In this document: positions 1-9,559 of the stretch, in pieces
Numbering within the stretch: the first letter of the stretch is position 1
Layout of the letters: every line of letters begins with the position of its first letter
DNA from: Alphaproteobacteria bacterium
Lineage (GTDB): Bacteria > Pseudomonadota > Alphaproteobacteria > Rhizobiales > CAJQND01
Reading direction: 5' to 3'
DNA length: 64,000 nucleotides
NCBI GenBank assembly: GCA_024227565.1
Contig: JAAEUE010000303.1
Span: forward strand, 69,292 to 133,291
The notes under the pieces: model-generated
What the model was told of the DNA's origin: nothing
The model's input: only the letters and a program-made list of their open reading frames with translations
Database searches by the model: none
Translations under genes and position numbers: made by a program

Positions 1-132
1 GCCCTTCGTTCGGTTGAACACCGCGGCGGGCTGGATGCGTTCTTGAAAAAGGCGCGCGACACTGAGCTCTCTTTGAAAGCAAGACGCATCAAGCGCCAGA
101 TTGCCAAGAAGCAGGCTGCAGAAGCTGCATAG
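1..132 (+). CDS. rpmB: 50S ribosomal protein L28, C-terminal part
   Basis: The reading frame is open from base 1 and ends with TAG at 130-132, giving the last 43 residues of a protein cut by the window edge. The segment [14 protein letters not shown] followed by a basic helix and an alanine-rich end matches the C-terminus of alphaproteobacterial ribosomal protein L28, a structural part of the large subunit. The neighbouring gene order (phytase-like gene, then cobT and cobS, on the opposite strand) is the usual one for rpmB in Hyphomicrobiales. A clear intrinsic terminator follows. Confidence 0.93.
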   Translation, partial: ALRSVEHRGGLDAFLKKARDTELSLKARRIKRQIAKKQAAEAA

Positions 133-159
133 TTTCAGCGCTTAAATCCGCGCTTCAAG

Positions 160-189
160 AAAGCCCGCACCTCATGCGGGCTTTTTTTA
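160..189 (+). terminator. Intrinsic terminator after rpmB
   Basis: A perfect 7-bp stem (GCCCGCA at 163-169, TGCGGGC at 175-181) with a 5-base loop is followed by seven T residues (182-188). On the minus strand the same stem is followed by TTTCTT, so it may also end the convergent phytase-like gene, whose stop codon lies at its edge (187-189). Confidence 0.9.
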
Positions 190-1272
190 TTGTGCAGCGG
201 CTGGCCAGGCGAACTGGAACAAGACGGTTCTCTGTAGGTCCCGGTTGTAATTGTCGTCTGAGATAAGGCTGAACACCAGATCGCCATTGCTCAAGCGGTG
301 GGCGTTCAAGCCTTCCATGTTGTCCACAAGCTGGGCCGGCGCGGCTGCTTCCATCAATACACGGCCATCAACCGTCGCGCCCTTTTTCAAGGTAGACGCC
401 TTGATCAATCGAATGGCCGTGCCTGGAAGCTTCAGGAAACCCAAACGGCGCTCCAGAATAGCCACATCCCCGCCCCGCAAAATCGCAAGGTCGGTCACCG
501 AATAGTCCCGCCTGCGAAGGATGGAGAAACGTTCAGCCTTGCGGCCAGGCCGCCACATCCAGCCCTTAACATTACCGTTCTTATCGAGATTGGCTTCCGA
601 CAGCGCGATGTATTTGCCGGCGTTCGGCCCGGCGCCAAACCGGCCGATAGATTCAAGTTCCTTATTGTTGCGCCCCTTTTTCATAGGCTTTGGAACCGCA
701 ATTGCCCTGGGCCGACCGGCAAGGCCTTGCGCATCAACCTTGTAAAGCTGCATGCGCGGCCGGCGCTCATAGCCCACCAGCACGCCAGCGCTCTCATCAG
801 CGCCGAAGGTTGCAATGGCTTCTGCGTCTTGAAACTTCTTGCGGCGCCAGCGCTTGCCCTGCTTGTTGATCAGCGGACCGAAGCGCGCCTTGCTCAAATT
901 GTTCAGCCTGCCACCGGCATAACTGAGCTCGGCGCTCATCCACCAGCCTTGGTCGCTGACGGTCAGGAGCCTCCGACCTTGCCGGGTCAAGACCAGGCCG
1001 GAAAATCCTCCAAATCGCTTGTCGCGACTTTCAAGAATCAATCCGCCGAGATAGCGCAGCTCGCCGAAGGTTCTCCGTTCAGGGTCAAGAATGGAGAATT
1101 CCACTGGTTTGGCCGTAACGCTGATCGGATCTCCGCCAGCTTGTGCCTCGCTTGCGCAACACCAAACCAATGCCAACAGGCCAGCACTCAGGCACCGCCC
1201 TACAGTAAATTTTTCTGGCGAGCGGTTAAGCAACGCGGCGGCGAGCTCCGCGGGTGGGCGTTCCGGCATCAT
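187..1272 (-). CDS. Secreted esterase-like activity of phytase family protein
   Basis: A 361-residue protein of the phytase-like domain family (PF13449 type), predicted beta-propeller. The mature part begins around residue 47; a hydrophobic stretch at about 28-46 ending in AQA looks like a signal peptide, so the protein should be periplasmic or secreted. The segment [18 protein letters not shown] and the following propeller-like repeats fit the family; the actual substrate is unknown and phytase activity should not be assumed. The start ATG (1270-1272, or 1267-1269) lies inside the end of cobT, a 47-base overlap, so both genes are probably on one transcript. The residues before the signal peptide may be untranslated, but I see no better in-frame start. 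This gene sits between rpmB and cobT in many related genomes. Confidence 0.8.
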   Translation of the reverse strand: MMPERPPAELAAALLNRSPEKFTVGRCLSAGLLALVWCCASEAQAGGDPISVTAKPVEFSILDPERRTFGELRYLGGLILESRDKRFGGFSGLVLTRQGRRLLTVSDQGWWMSAELSYAGGRLNNLSKARFGPLINKQGKRWRRKKFQDAEAIATFGADESAGVLVGYERRPRMQLYKVDAQGLAGRPRAIAVPKPMKKGRNNKELESIGRFGAGPNAGKYIALSEANLDKNGNVKGWMWRPGRKAERFSILRRRDYSVTDLAILRGGDVAILERRLGFLKLPGTAIRLIKASTLKKGATVDGRVLMEAAAPAQLVDNMEGLNAHRLSNGDLVFSLISDDNYNRDLQRTVLFQFAWPAAAQ

Positions 1273-3097
1273 CTTCGAACAGTTCAGCCAGCTTATCGGT
1301 CATCGCGCCGCCGAGTTCCTCGGCATCCACAATGGTCACTGCGCGTTTGTAGTAGCGTGTGACGTCGTGGCCGATGCCGATGGCCAGAAGCTCAACCGGT
1401 GAGCGCGTCTCAATCTCTTCGATAACCTGGCGAAGGTGCTTCTCAAGATAGTTGCCGGAGTTCACCGAGAGAGTTGAGTCGTCAACCGGCGCCCCATCTG
1501 AAATCACCATGAGGATGCGGCGCTGCTCGGGCCGTGCCAAAAGCCGAGCATGGGCCCAAATCAGCGCTTCGCCGTCGATATTCTCTTTCAGAAGGCCTTC
1601 GCGCATCATCAGACCGAGATTGCGCCTGGCGCGGCGCCAAGGCGTGTCGGCAGCCTTGTAGACAATGTGCCGCAAATCATTGAGACGGCCAGGCGTTGCC
1701 GGTTTGCCAGACGCCAGCCAGTTCTCGCGTGACTGACCGCCCTTCCAGGCCCGTGTCGTAAAGCCGAGGATTTCAACCTTAACGCCGCAGCGCTCAAGCG
1801 TTCTGGCCAGAATGTCCGCACAGGTGGCCGCCACCGTGATGGGCCGGCCGCGCATTGAACCTGAATTATCGAGCAGCAGCGTGACGACCGTGTCGCGGAA
1901 GCTGGTGTCATGTTCCATCTTGAAAGACAAAGGATGCATGGGATCGGTAACCACCCGCGATAGGCGGCCGGCGTCCAGCATGCCCTCTTCAAGGTCGAAC
2001 TCCCAGGAGCGGTTCTGCTTGGCCAGAAGCCGCCTTTGCAGCCGGTTGGCAAGCCGCGCCACCACGCCCTGCAGGCTCGACAACTGCTTGTCGAGATAGT
2101 TCCTCAGGCGCGTCAACTCATCTGCATCGCACAAGTCTTCGGCGCCGATAATCTCATCAAACTTGTTGGTGAACACCTTGTAGGCATCACGTTCCAGCGA
2201 ATTGGAGAACGGGGTTTGCGGCCGGAAAGGCTCCTGCCCGTCGGGTGCGTCGTCTGCATCCAGATCATCGGGAACATCGTCCACGTCGATCTCAACGGAA
2301 TCCTGATCGGTGGCTTCGCTCTCGCCCTCTGCCCGCTCTGCATCTTCCGACGACTGGGCTTCAGCCTCTGCGGGATCGCCCTCTTCCTGATCCTCCGCCT
2401 GATCGCCATCGGGATCGGCGTCTTCTTCAGAATCGCTGTCAGAATCGTCCGGGTCTTCTCCCAACTCATCGCCCATATCGAGCGCTGAAATCAGATCGCG
2501 AGTAAGACGGGCAAAAGCTGTCTGATCGCCAATTTTATCCGTTAGCGCATCAAGCTCGTCGCTGGCTTTGTCTTCAATCCACGGCCGCCAGAGATCCACC
2601 AGAAGCTGGGCGTTTTGGGGCGGTGCCTGACCGGTCAGCCGTTCGCGCACAATTAGCGACACAGCCTCTTCCAACGGAGCCTCGTTGCGGTTTCGCGCCT
2701 GGTTTACCGACGATTTTTGATAGCGGTCATTCAGCATCGCATTGAGGTTTGAGGCCATCCCGGGCATCTGACGCGCGCCTATGGATTCAACGCGGGCCTG
2801 TTCCACCGATTCAAAAACGGCGCGGGCATTGTCCCCTTGCGGCTGCATTCGCGAATGCACAGCATCGTCATGTTTCGCCAGGCGAAGAGCGAAGGAATCC
2901 GACAATCCGCGCGCCACGGCAACCGCCTTGGCAGGCAGTTCATGGTCGATTTGGGGCAAACGGCAGCGGTTTCCGGCCAACGAAGGTTGATCGGCACCGA
3001 AGGTCACCGTCATCTCCGGGTCCTCGGCAATGGTCCGCATGGCCATGCTCAAGGAGCGTTTGAAGGCGCCTGAAGGTCCGTCCGGTTCAGTGGCCAT
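1226..3097 (-). CDS. cobT: Cobaltochelatase subunit CobT
   Basis: A 623-residue subunit of the aerobic, ATP-dependent cobaltochelatase CobNST, which inserts cobalt into hydrogenobyrinic acid a,c-diamide during B12 synthesis in the cytoplasm. The N-terminal CobT region is followed by a very acidic linker (about residues 208-290, rich in D and E) and a C-terminal von Willebrand A domain with a MIDAS motif DNSGS at 410-414. This domain order and length are typical of CobT. It lies 24 bases after cobS on the same strand, so the two AAA+/VWA partners are co-transcribed; cobN is not in the window. The 3' end overlaps the phytase-like gene. Confidence 0.97.
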   Translation of the reverse strand: MATEPDGPSGAFKRSLSMAMRTIAEDPEMTVTFGADQPSLAGNRCRLPQIDHELPAKAVAVARGLSDSFALRLAKHDDAVHSRMQPQGDNARAVFESVEQARVESIGARQMPGMASNLNAMLNDRYQKSSVNQARNRNEAPLEEAVSLIVRERLTGQAPPQNAQLLVDLWRPWIEDKASDELDALTDKIGDQTAFARLTRDLISALDMGDELGEDPDDSDSDSEEDADPDGDQAEDQEEGDPAEAEAQSSEDAERAEGESEATDQDSVEIDVDDVPDDLDADDAPDGQEPFRPQTPFSNSLERDAYKVFTNKFDEIIGAEDLCDADELTRLRNYLDKQLSSLQGVVARLANRLQRRLLAKQNRSWEFDLEEGMLDAGRLSRVVTDPMHPLSFKMEHDTSFRDTVVTLLLDNSGSMRGRPITVAATCADILARTLERCGVKVEILGFTTRAWKGGQSRENWLASGKPATPGRLNDLRHIVYKAADTPWRRARRNLGLMMREGLLKENIDGEALIWAHARLLARPEQRRILMVISDGAPVDDSTLSVNSGNYLEKHLRQVIEEIETRSPVELLAIGIGHDVTRYYKRAVTIVDAEELGGAMTDKLAELFEDDAGTPTRGARRRVA

Positions 3098-3121
3098 GGC
3101 GTGTCATCAGCGCGGCCGGGC

Positions 3122-4111
3122 TCAGGAAGCCGCAGCTGCTGCTGTCGATTCGGGCAGATCCTCGCCGAAGCAGCGTTGATAGAACTCAGACACCAGCCCG
3201 CGCTCCAGCTCATCACATTTGTTGATGAAGGTGAGCCGGAAGGCAAAGCCGATATCGTCGAAAATCTCGGCATTTTCCGCCCAGGTGAGAACCGTACGCG
3301 GGCTCATGACGGTGGAAAGATCGCCGTTCATGAACGCCTGGCGCGTCAACTCGGCCACGCGCACCATATTGTCGATGGCCTGGCGGCCCTCGTCGGTGTT
3401 GTAGCTTTTGCACTTGGCTTCAATAATCGCCGTTTCATTGTCATGGGGCAGATAGTTCAGCGTCGAGACAATTGACCAACGGTCCATCTGGCCCTGGTTG
3501 ATTTGCTGGGTGCCGTGATAGAGGCCCGAAGTATCGCCGAGACCCACCGTGTTGGCGGTGGAGAACAGGCGGAAATAAGGATGTGGATGGATCACCTTGC
3601 TCTGGTCCAACAGGGTCAGCTTGCCCTGAACTTCCAGAACGCGCTGGATCACGAACATCACGTCAGGCCGGCCTGCATCATATTCGTCGAACACGATGGC
3701 AGTGTTTGTCTGCAAGGCCCAAGGCAGAATGCCTTCGCGGAATTCGGTGACCTGCTTGCCGTCACGCACCACGATGGCGTCTTTGCCCACCAGATCGATC
3801 CGTGAGATATGGCTGTCCAGGTTGACCCGCACACACGGCCAGTTCAGACGGGCAGCCGCCTGTTCAATGTGGGTCGACTTACCCGTACCGTGGTAGCCGG
3901 TGATCATGACGCGGCGGTTGTGGGCAAAGCCGGCCAGGATGGCCAGCGTGGTTTCCTTGTCGAACAGATAGTCCTCGTCAATCAGAGGAACATGCTCTGT
4001 GGGTTCGGAATAGGCTGGAACTTCCAGGTTGCTGTCGAAGCCGAAAACCTGGGAAACAGAAACTTTTGTATCGGGTATGCCGGAGGCAGCACCGTTGGCG
4101 TGAGCATCCAT
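3122..4111 (-). CDS. cobS: Cobaltochelatase subunit CobS (AAA+ ATPase)
   Basis: A 329-residue AAA+ ATPase that forms the ring partner of CobT in aerobic cobaltochelatase. Walker A is GYHGTGKS at 72-79 and Walker B is IVFDEYDAG. The N-terminal VFGFD segment and overall length match CobS. ATG start at 4109-4111. A perfect 16-bp palindrome lies 59 bases upstream. I looked for a cobalamin riboswitch in the 113-base leader and saw no B12-box sequence, so B12 control by that route is not supported here. Confidence 0.97.
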   Translation of the reverse strand: MDAHANGAASGIPDTKVSVSQVFGFDSNLEVPAYSEPTEHVPLIDEDYLFDKETTLAILAGFAHNRRVMITGYHGTGKSTHIEQAAARLNWPCVRVNLDSHISRIDLVGKDAIVVRDGKQVTEFREGILPWALQTNTAIVFDEYDAGRPDVMFVIQRVLEVQGKLTLLDQSKVIHPHPYFRLFSTANTVGLGDTSGLYHGTQQINQGQMDRWSIVSTLNYLPHDNETAIIEAKCKSYNTDEGRQAIDNMVRVAELTRQAFMNGDLSTVMSPRTVLTWAENAEIFDDIGFAFRLTFINKCDELERGLVSEFYQRCFGEDLPESTAAAAAS

Positions 4112-4169
4112 TGAATTGATCTCTCCTGGCCTTGCACATCAGCAGTGCAATGGCAAACATAGCGGGCCT

Positions 4170-4185
4170 TTTTGGCATGCCAAAA
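4170..4185. promoter_or_regulatory. Perfect 16-bp palindrome upstream of cobS
   Basis: TTTTGGCA followed directly by TGCCAAAA, a perfect 8+8 palindrome between cobS and the J-domain gene. It could be an operator for cobST or part of the 3' structure of the upstream gene. No regulator is assigned. Confidence 0.4.
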
Positions 4186-4186
4186 G

Positions 4187-4201
4187 CCCCTTGCCAAGGG
4201 G
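4187..4201 (-). terminator. Possible terminator of the J-domain gene
   Basis: On the minus strand a 7-bp stem (CCCCTTG, one-base spacer, CAAGGGG) is followed by CTTTT, 24 bases after the stop of the J-domain gene. The loop would need to open at least one pair and the T run is short, so this is tentative. Confidence 0.4.
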
Positions 4202-4224
4202 GATAGAATAACGCGCTTGCAGGC

Positions 4225-4866
4225 TCAACAAAAATCCGCAGATTTCAGATAATCGTAAGCTTGAACAATCTCGCGGAAACGGTCTTCTGAGTCCCGGCTT
4301 CCACCATTTGCGTCCGGGTGATGTTTCTTCACCAAGGCCTTGTATTTGGCCTTCACCTCATTGGCAGTGGCAGTTTCATCAAGTCCCAGGGCAGACAGGG
4401 CCTTGCGCTCTGCGTTTCGCACTGGCCGCTTCCGGCGGCCACCCTCGGCCTCCGGGCCCATTTCCCCGAACAAACCAAACGGATCAACCCGGCCCATGAG
4501 AGGATCGAAACTGCGCGATGAAGCCTTTTTGGCCTGGGCTTCAGCGTGCGCCTTTGCTTTGCCCTTGGCAGATGCATTTTCGCCCATCTTCCAGGTTGGC
4601 CGGTGGCCGCTTCTGGCCTCTGTTTGAAATGCGGACACTTCATCGTCTTTCATGCCGCTGAAATAGTTGTACGACTTGTTGTACTGGCGCACGTGATCCA
4701 CACAGAAGGTGTAGTACTCGCCTTCGCGTTCGCGGCCACAGGGCGCACGATGCTGGCCCTGCTTATCGCAGCCTGGCCACTCGCAAGCGTCCACCTTGGA
4801 TTTGGCGAGCCGGTCTTCTTCCGGCTTCACCCGAATCTTGTCGAAATATTTTGAAGTAAGTTTCAT
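4225..4866 (-). CDS. J-domain (DnaJ-like) protein
   Basis: A 213-residue protein with a C-terminal J domain (about 155-213) that carries the HPD motif at 183-185, the element that stimulates Hsp70/DnaK ATP hydrolysis. The N-terminal half holds four cysteines (28, 33, 43, 55) in a C-x4-C-x9-C-x11-C spacing that looks metal-binding, followed by an alanine/lysine-rich linker. There is no G/F-rich region or classic DnaJ zinc finger, so this is a specialised co-chaperone rather than DnaJ. It is found next to cobS and bolA in related Hyphomicrobiales; its client is not known. It is divergent from bolA. Confidence 0.88.
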   Translation of the reverse strand: MKLTSKYFDKIRVKPEEDRLAKSKVDACEWPGCDKQGQHRAPCGREREGEYYTFCVDHVRQYNKSYNYFSGMKDDEVSAFQTEARSGHRPTWKMGENASAKGKAKAHAEAQAKKASSRSFDPLMGRVDPFGLFGEMGPEAEGGRRKRPVRNAERKALSALGLDETATANEVKAKYKALVKKHHPDANGGSRDSEDRFREIVQAYDYLKSADFC

Positions 4867-4968
4867 GAGCCGAAGATCATACCCTGTTCACAAGCGCGCC
4901 GCAAAGCGGCTATGAGTAGCAATCACAAGTTTTCGCATTAATTACGACAATTGGTGGAGATTGAGGCC

Positions 4969-5241
4969 GTGACCGGCGAAGTAGCGAACACGATTCACGA
5001 CAAATTGAGCCAGGCATTTGCCCCTAACGCGTTGGAAGTCATTGACGAATCACATCTCCACGAAGGTCATGCAGGCGCAAGGCCCGGCGGTCAAAGCCAT
5101 TTTCGGGTGAAAATTGTCGCAGACGCCTTCAAAGGCAAATCTCTGGTTCAGCGTCACCGCATGGTCAACGAGACTTTGGCCGAGGAACTGGCCGGTCCGA
5201 TCCACGCCCTGGCCATCAGCGCGGCACCCCCGGAGGCCTGA
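4969..5241 (+). CDS. bolA: BolA family protein
   Basis: A 90-residue BolA-family protein. These proteins pair with monothiol glutaredoxins to bind or transfer [2Fe-2S] clusters, and in E. coli BolA also affects cell shape under stress. The class II KH-like fold is indicated by ESHLHEGHAG and SHFRVKIVADAF, including the conserved histidines, followed by QRHRMVNETLAEEL. I chose the GTG at 4969 because GGTGGAG at 4953-4959 is placed 9 bases ahead; an in-frame TTG at 4951 would overlap that ribosome binding site. It ends one base before the convergent CorC-like gene. Confidence 0.93.
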   Translation: MTGEVANTIHDKLSQAFAPNALEVIDESHLHEGHAGARPGGQSHFRVKIVADAFKGKSLVQRHRMVNETLAEELAGPIHALAISAAPPEA

Positions 5242-5242
5242 G

Positions 5243-6523
5243 TTAGCGGCGTGCAGGCCTCTTGATCGGCGTGATCCGCAGTTTCACCACCTGATTGCGC
5301 TCGCGTTCCATCACCTCGAACGTAAAGCCGTAGAACGTGAACACCTGGCCCTTGTCCGGGATCATCTGCGCCTCGTGGATCACCAGACCGGCCACCGTGG
5401 TCACCTCTTCATCTGGCAGCTGCCAGTCAAAACTTCTGTTCAAATCCCGGATTGGTGCTGTTCCATCCACAAGGAACGCACCGCTGGCCTCGCGGCGCAC
5501 CCCGAGCGTGTCCTCCACGTCGTGTTCATCGGTGATGTCGCCGACGATCTCCTCCAGAATGTCTTCCATGGTGACGAGGCCCTGAACCTCGCCATATTCG
5601 TCGACCACCAACGCGAAATGGCTCTTGCGGCGGCGAAACGCCTTCAGTTGCTCAGCCACACTGTTGGTGTCGGGCACGAACCAGGGCGGGGTGCACAAGG
5701 TTGCGATCTTGATCTTGCTGGCGTCACCACGGCGTTTGGAGACCGCCCCAAGAATGTCGCGAGCATGAAGAATGCCGACAATATTGTCCTGGTCGTCGCG
5801 CCACACAGGGATCCTGGTGTATCCGCTCTCCAGCACAGCCTTGATGATCTGCTCTGGCGGGTCGTCCGCATTGATGGTGAACATGTTCGTTCGGTGCACC
5901 ATCACGTCGGAGACTTCCAGCTCCCGCAAATCGAGAATGCCGCCGATCATGTCCCGGTCATCTTTGATGAAGGCGCCGTCCTGATGGTGCAAATCAATCG
6001 TGCCCCGCACTTCGTCGTGGGCGGACAGCGCATCGCCTTTGTCAATATTCACACCCACAAGCATCAATGTGTGGCGAACGATGATCTCCACCCCTTTGAC
6101 CACCGGACTGAACACTGAAACGATGATCCGCACAGTGGGCGCCACCGCCAGCGCCATCCGGTCATGGTTGAGGATGGCGTAGGTCTTGGGCAGCACTTCA
6201 GCAAAGATCAGGACGAGTGCCGTCATCACAATGGTGGCGACGATAACGCCCGCATTGCCGAACAATTCGACAAACAGCATTGTCGCCAAGGCCGACGCCA
6301 GGATGTTGACCAGATTATTGCCCAAAAGAATGGCGCCAATCAGCCGCTCGCGGTTCTCGATCAGGGTTTTGACGGAACGTGCACCGGGCACCCCCTTGCG
6401 CTCCAGCTCGTGCATCCGCGCCCGCGAGGTTGCGGTCAAGGCGGTTTCAGAACCAGAAAAGAAGGCAGACAGAATGATAAGGGCCAGCACGGCGCCGGCA
6501 ATAATCGCAATTGTGAGGGTCAT
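5243..6523 (-). CDS. HlyC/CorC (CNNM-type) family membrane protein
   Basis: A 426-residue protein with the order typical of the HlyC/CorC family: N-terminal DUF21/CNNM membrane domain (about 1-180, several hydrophobic segments), two CBS domains (about 200-320, with VMVHRTNMFTI and VVDEYGEVQGLVTMED), and a C-terminal CorC_HlyC domain (about 340-420). Family members are linked to magnesium or cobalt efflux, although older names refer to haemolysin. It starts 5 bases after aroB stops, so it is the third gene of an aroK-aroB-corC-like operon, a conserved arrangement in the order. Confidence 0.93.
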   Translation of the reverse strand: MTLTIAIIAGAVLALIILSAFFSGSETALTATSRARMHELERKGVPGARSVKTLIENRERLIGAILLGNNLVNILASALATMLFVELFGNAGVIVATIVMTALVLIFAEVLPKTYAILNHDRMALAVAPTVRIIVSVFSPVVKGVEIIVRHTLMLVGVNIDKGDALSAHDEVRGTIDLHHQDGAFIKDDRDMIGGILDLRELEVSDVMVHRTNMFTINADDPPEQIIKAVLESGYTRIPVWRDDQDNIVGILHARDILGAVSKRRGDASKIKIATLCTPPWFVPDTNSVAEQLKAFRRRKSHFALVVDEYGEVQGLVTMEDILEEIVGDITDEHDVEDTLGVRREASGAFLVDGTAPIRDLNRSFDWQLPDEEVTTVAGLVIHEAQMIPDKGQVFTFYGFTFEVMERERNQVVKLRITPIKRPARR

Positions 6524-6528
6524 AGTCG

Positions 6529-7668
6529 TCAGGCCGCAGCCAGTTCATCCTCTAAAAAGGCCAGAACATCATCTGGCGACACGTCATGTGCAACGTAGGT
6601 ATCCCCAATGTCACGTGCAAGGATGAATACCAGTTTACCGCCGGTTGCCTTCTTGTCTTGATACATTGCAGTTAACAGGGACTGTGCCTCCAACGGCTCG
6701 CCTGGAACGTCGCGAACATGGGTCGGCAGCCCCACAGACCGCAGATGCTGCGCCGCACGGTCCGCGCAGCCAGCCTTGCAAACGCCCATCCGTTCAGAAA
6801 ACCGGTAGGCCATGGCCATGCCGATGGCCACGCCCTCCCCGTGCAGCAGCTGGTCCGAATAACCGGTCACCGCCTCCAGGGCATGACCAAAGGTGTGACC
6901 GAGGTTCAAAAGCGCCCGCACCGAGCCCTCGCGCTCATCTTCCGCCACAATGGCGGCCTTGGCGCGGCAGCTCGTCTCCACGGCCCGCATCCGGGCCTGC
7001 ATGTCGCCGGCAAACAACGATGTACTGTTGTCCTCAAGCCAGCTGAAGAAGCCGGCATCGCCCAAAAGCCCATATTTGGCCACTTCGGCATATCCGGCCT
7101 TGAGCTGGCGTTCCGGCAGGCTGTCCAGCACCGCGGTGTCGGCCAGAACAAGCAGGGGCTGGTGAAAGGCGCCAATCAGGTTTTTGCCTGCTGAGGCATT
7201 GATCCCGGTTTTCCCGCCCACGGACGAATCCACCTGCGCCAGCAAACTGGTCGGCACCTGAATGAAATTGACCCCGCGCCGCAAAATCGCCGCGGCAAAG
7301 CCCGCCAGATCGCCGATGACGCCGCCGCCAAAGGCGACGATCACGTCGTTGCGCTCAATGCCCGCCTCCAGCAAGAAATCGGTCACCTCGAACAGATGAG
7401 CCTGGCTTTTTGTGCTCTCGCCTGCCGGCAGTTGCAGAACGGCAGCTTCAATCTGTTCTGCCTCCAGGCTCGCCAAAAGATCCGCCAAATGCGCTTCAGC
7501 CACATTGTGATCGGTCACGATGGCGGTCTTCTTGCGCGGCAGATGGGCACCGATCAATTTGCCCGCATCCCGCAACAACCCTGGGCCAATGGCGATCTCA
7601 TAAGATCTATCGCCAAGGTCCACAGGGACAATCAGTTGATCTGCACGGTCAGGGGAAGATGGGGTCAC
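6529..7668 (-). CDS. aroB: 3-dehydroquinate synthase
   Basis: A 379-residue AroB, which converts DAHP to 3-dehydroquinate in the shikimate pathway using NAD+ and a divalent metal (Zn or Co). The NAD-binding loop GGGVIGDLAGF and the metal-binding histidines in LGHTFGHALE and LLHGEGVAIG are present. The start is GTG at 7666-7668 and overlaps the TGA of aroK as GTGA, so translation is coupled to shikimate kinase. Length and motifs are complete. Confidence 0.97.
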   Translation of the reverse strand: MTPSSPDRADQLIVPVDLGDRSYEIAIGPGLLRDAGKLIGAHLPRKKTAIVTDHNVAEAHLADLLASLEAEQIEAAVLQLPAGESTKSQAHLFEVTDFLLEAGIERNDVIVAFGGGVIGDLAGFAAAILRRGVNFIQVPTSLLAQVDSSVGGKTGINASAGKNLIGAFHQPLLVLADTAVLDSLPERQLKAGYAEVAKYGLLGDAGFFSWLEDNSTSLFAGDMQARMRAVETSCRAKAAIVAEDEREGSVRALLNLGHTFGHALEAVTGYSDQLLHGEGVAIGMAMAYRFSERMGVCKAGCADRAAQHLRSVGLPTHVRDVPGEPLEAQSLLTAMYQDKKATGGKLVFILARDIGDTYVAHDVSPDDVLAFLEDELAAA

Positions 7669-8228
7669 GTTCGGCGATCCAGTTCAAACACAGTGTTTTT
7701 CAAGGCCTTGACGATCGCACTGACAATGCGTTGGTGCGGCACATCCCGGCTTTCCACTTCAATATCAGCCAGGGCGTAGACCGGATAGCGCACGTCAATC
7801 AAGTCTGACAGGGTCTGGCGCACATCGCCTTGCCTCAGAAGCGGCCGGTTTGACCTGCGTTTGACCCGCTTTATCAACAACTCCAGATCGCCGCTCAACC
7901 AGATCGAAATCCCCGAAGCGGCGATATTGTCCCGGGTTTCAGGGTCCATGTAGGCGCCGCCCCCGGTGGCCAGCACCTGGGGACCGGCATCCAATAGTCT
8001 TGCGATGACGCGTTTTTCACCGCTGCGAAACTCTTCTTCACCGTGATCAGAAAAAATATCGGGGATGGTTTTGCCCGCGGCCCGCTCAATCTCAGTGTCA
8101 GTGTCAACGAACGGCAAATCGAGCCGCTGCGCCAAGCGGCGCCCGACCGACGTTTTACCGGCGCCCATAAGCCCGACGAGAACAATCGATCGGCCTTCCA
8201 GCGCATCTGCAAGCTCCGTGAGAGCCAT
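7665..8228 (-). CDS. aroK: Shikimate kinase
   Basis: A 187-residue shikimate kinase that phosphorylates the 3-hydroxyl of shikimate with ATP. The P-loop GLMGAGKTS lies near residues 19-27, followed by the shikimate-binding DTDTEIE and the GGGAYM motif. I prefer the ATG at 8226-8228, with TAGGG 8 bases upstream, over an in-frame TTG at 8247-8249. It is the first gene of the aroK-aroB-corC-like operon. Confidence 0.96.
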   Translation of the reverse strand: MALTELADALEGRSIVLVGLMGAGKTSVGRRLAQRLDLPFVDTDTEIERAAGKTIPDIFSDHGEEEFRSGEKRVIARLLDAGPQVLATGGGAYMDPETRDNIAASGISIWLSGDLELLIKRVKRRSNRPLLRQGDVRQTLSDLIDVRYPVYALADIEVESRDVPHQRIVSAIVKALKNTVFELDRRT

Positions 8229-8428
8229 TTCAACATCCCTACCTGCCAAAACCCGCCCGCCGGGAAGCGCGCCGTTTTAGACCATACATAAAGATCAAGC
8301 AAAGGTTACAAACCTTTAGAGCCCACAGTATTTGCGCTTCACTGGTTTGCCGTGCAATTATGGGGCAGAATGATTTGACACAGAGCACGTGGTAAGCCCG
8401 CTCTAGAGGATTGAAATGGTGAACCTTT

Positions 8429-8572
8429 ATGCCTGACAGCATTCGCTTTCTGTTAATCTTGGCGTGCTTGGGTGGCGCAGCATACGGCGGGATGTATTTT
8501 TTATCAGAATTCCCGCCTGAACCGTCCGAAGTGGTCAAACAGGTTCCTAATGCCCGTTTCAGCAGTCAATAG
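8429..8572 (+). CDS. Small single-membrane-segment protein (47 residues)
   Basis: A 47-residue reading frame beginning MPDSIRFLLI, with one hydrophobic segment (about residues 5-26) and a proline-rich polar tail ending FSSQ. From memory, a protein of this length and pattern is conserved between aroK and xerD in Hyphomicrobiales, where it is sometimes mislabelled histidine kinase; nothing in it resembles a kinase. Its stop (8570-8572) lies 23 bases inside xerD, suggesting translational coupling. It is probably an inner-membrane protein; function unknown. Confidence 0.7.
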   Translation: MPDSIRFLLILACLGGAAYGGMYFLSEFPPEPSEVVKQVPNARFSSQ

Positions 8573-9515
8573 GATTGATCTGGCAGAGTCCGGCCTGAAA
8601 CCTGACTATCAAATTGAGAGTTTTCTGGAAATGCTGAGTGTTGAACGCGGTGCAGCGCGCAACACCCTGGAAGCGTATGCCCGCGACCTTGGCGACTACG
8701 CCAGCTTTTTGAAACAGCACAGTCTGACGGTTTCCGGTGCAACCTCGGACAATATCCGCGCCTATCTCACCAGCCTTTCTGATCTCGGCCTGGCGGCCTC
8801 AACCGCCGCCCGCCGACTGAGTGCAATCAAGCAGTTCCACAAATTTCTCTACTCAGAGGGCCTGTCTCAGCAAAATCCTGCAGCTGTTATTGAAACACCG
8901 CGCCGGGCCCAGGCCCTGCCCAAGGTGCTGTCGGAAGCCGAAGTGACCGCACTGCTTGAACGCGCTCAAACCGAAACTGAAGACGCCAAAGGCCATCGGC
9001 GTCTGAAAGCGGTGCGCATGCTGTGCTTGCTTGAGCTTTTGTATGCGACGGGCATGCGGGTGTCCGAGTTGGTCTCTCTAACCCGTCAAACGGTACAATC
9101 TGATGACCAGGTCCTCACCATCCGGGGCAAGGGTGGCCGCGAGCGCCTGGTGCCCCTGAGCGGTGCAGCGCGCCAGGCCATCAAGGCCTATCTCCCAGAA
9201 CTTGAGGGCAAATCGCCTTGGCTCTTTCCCAGCCGCGGCAAACAGGGCCACTTGACCAGACAAATGTTCGCCATCGAACTCAAAGAACTGGCCGCGAAAG
9301 CAGGAGTTGGCGCCGACCGTGTGTCCCCCCACATCCTGCGCCACGCCTTTGCCAGCCATTTGCTGGCCAACGGCGCCGATTTGCGGGCGGTGCAGCAAAT
9401 GCTCGGTCATGCAGACATCTCAACCACGCAAATTTACACACATGTTCTGTCTGAACGCCTGAAAAAAGTCGTAAACGAGCACCATCCTCTTGCAAGCGCG
9501 CCGCCCGCCGCCTAG
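8550..9515 (+). CDS. xerD: Site-specific tyrosine recombinase XerD
   Basis: A 321-residue tyrosine recombinase. With XerC it resolves chromosome dimers at dif near the division septum. An N-terminal SAM-like core-binding domain (about 20-105) is followed by the catalytic domain with R170, K194, H261, R264, H287 and the nucleophile Y296. The start is taken as ATG 8550, giving the usual XerD length; an upstream in-frame ATG at 8472 would run through the whole small membrane protein gene. The housekeeping context argues against a phage or island integrase. Confidence 0.95.
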   Translation: MPVSAVNRIDLAESGLKPDYQIESFLEMLSVERGAARNTLEAYARDLGDYASFLKQHSLTVSGATSDNIRAYLTSLSDLGLAASTAARRLSAIKQFHKFLYSEGLSQQNPAAVIETPRRAQALPKVLSEAEVTALLERAQTETEDAKGHRRLKAVRMLCLLELLYATGMRVSELVSLTRQTVQSDDQVLTIRGKGGRERLVPLSGAARQAIKAYLPELEGKSPWLFPSRGKQGHLTRQMFAIELKELAAKAGVGADRVSPHILRHAFASHLLANGADLRAVQQMLGHADISTTQIYTHVLSERLKKVVNEHHPLASAPPAA

Positions 9516-9559
9516 ATCTTGGCCGACTGAACAGAACAGCAACTGAATACTGACCAATC

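Noticed and set aside
298-1362. 354-codon open frame opposite the phytase-like gene
   Set aside because: It spans the overlap of two real minus-strand genes and lacks any domain.
4112-4224. Cobalamin riboswitch ahead of cobS
   Set aside because: The leader is short and lacks the B12-box sequence; only palindromes were seen.
5114-6118. 334-codon open frame opposite the CorC-like gene
   Set aside because: Starts inside bolA and is antisense to a conserved membrane protein.
8550-9515. Tyrosine recombinase as a sign of a mobile island
   Set aside because: Length, motifs and the aroK-xerD-accA neighbourhood identify housekeeping XerD; there are no att repeats, tRNA or cargo genes beside it.
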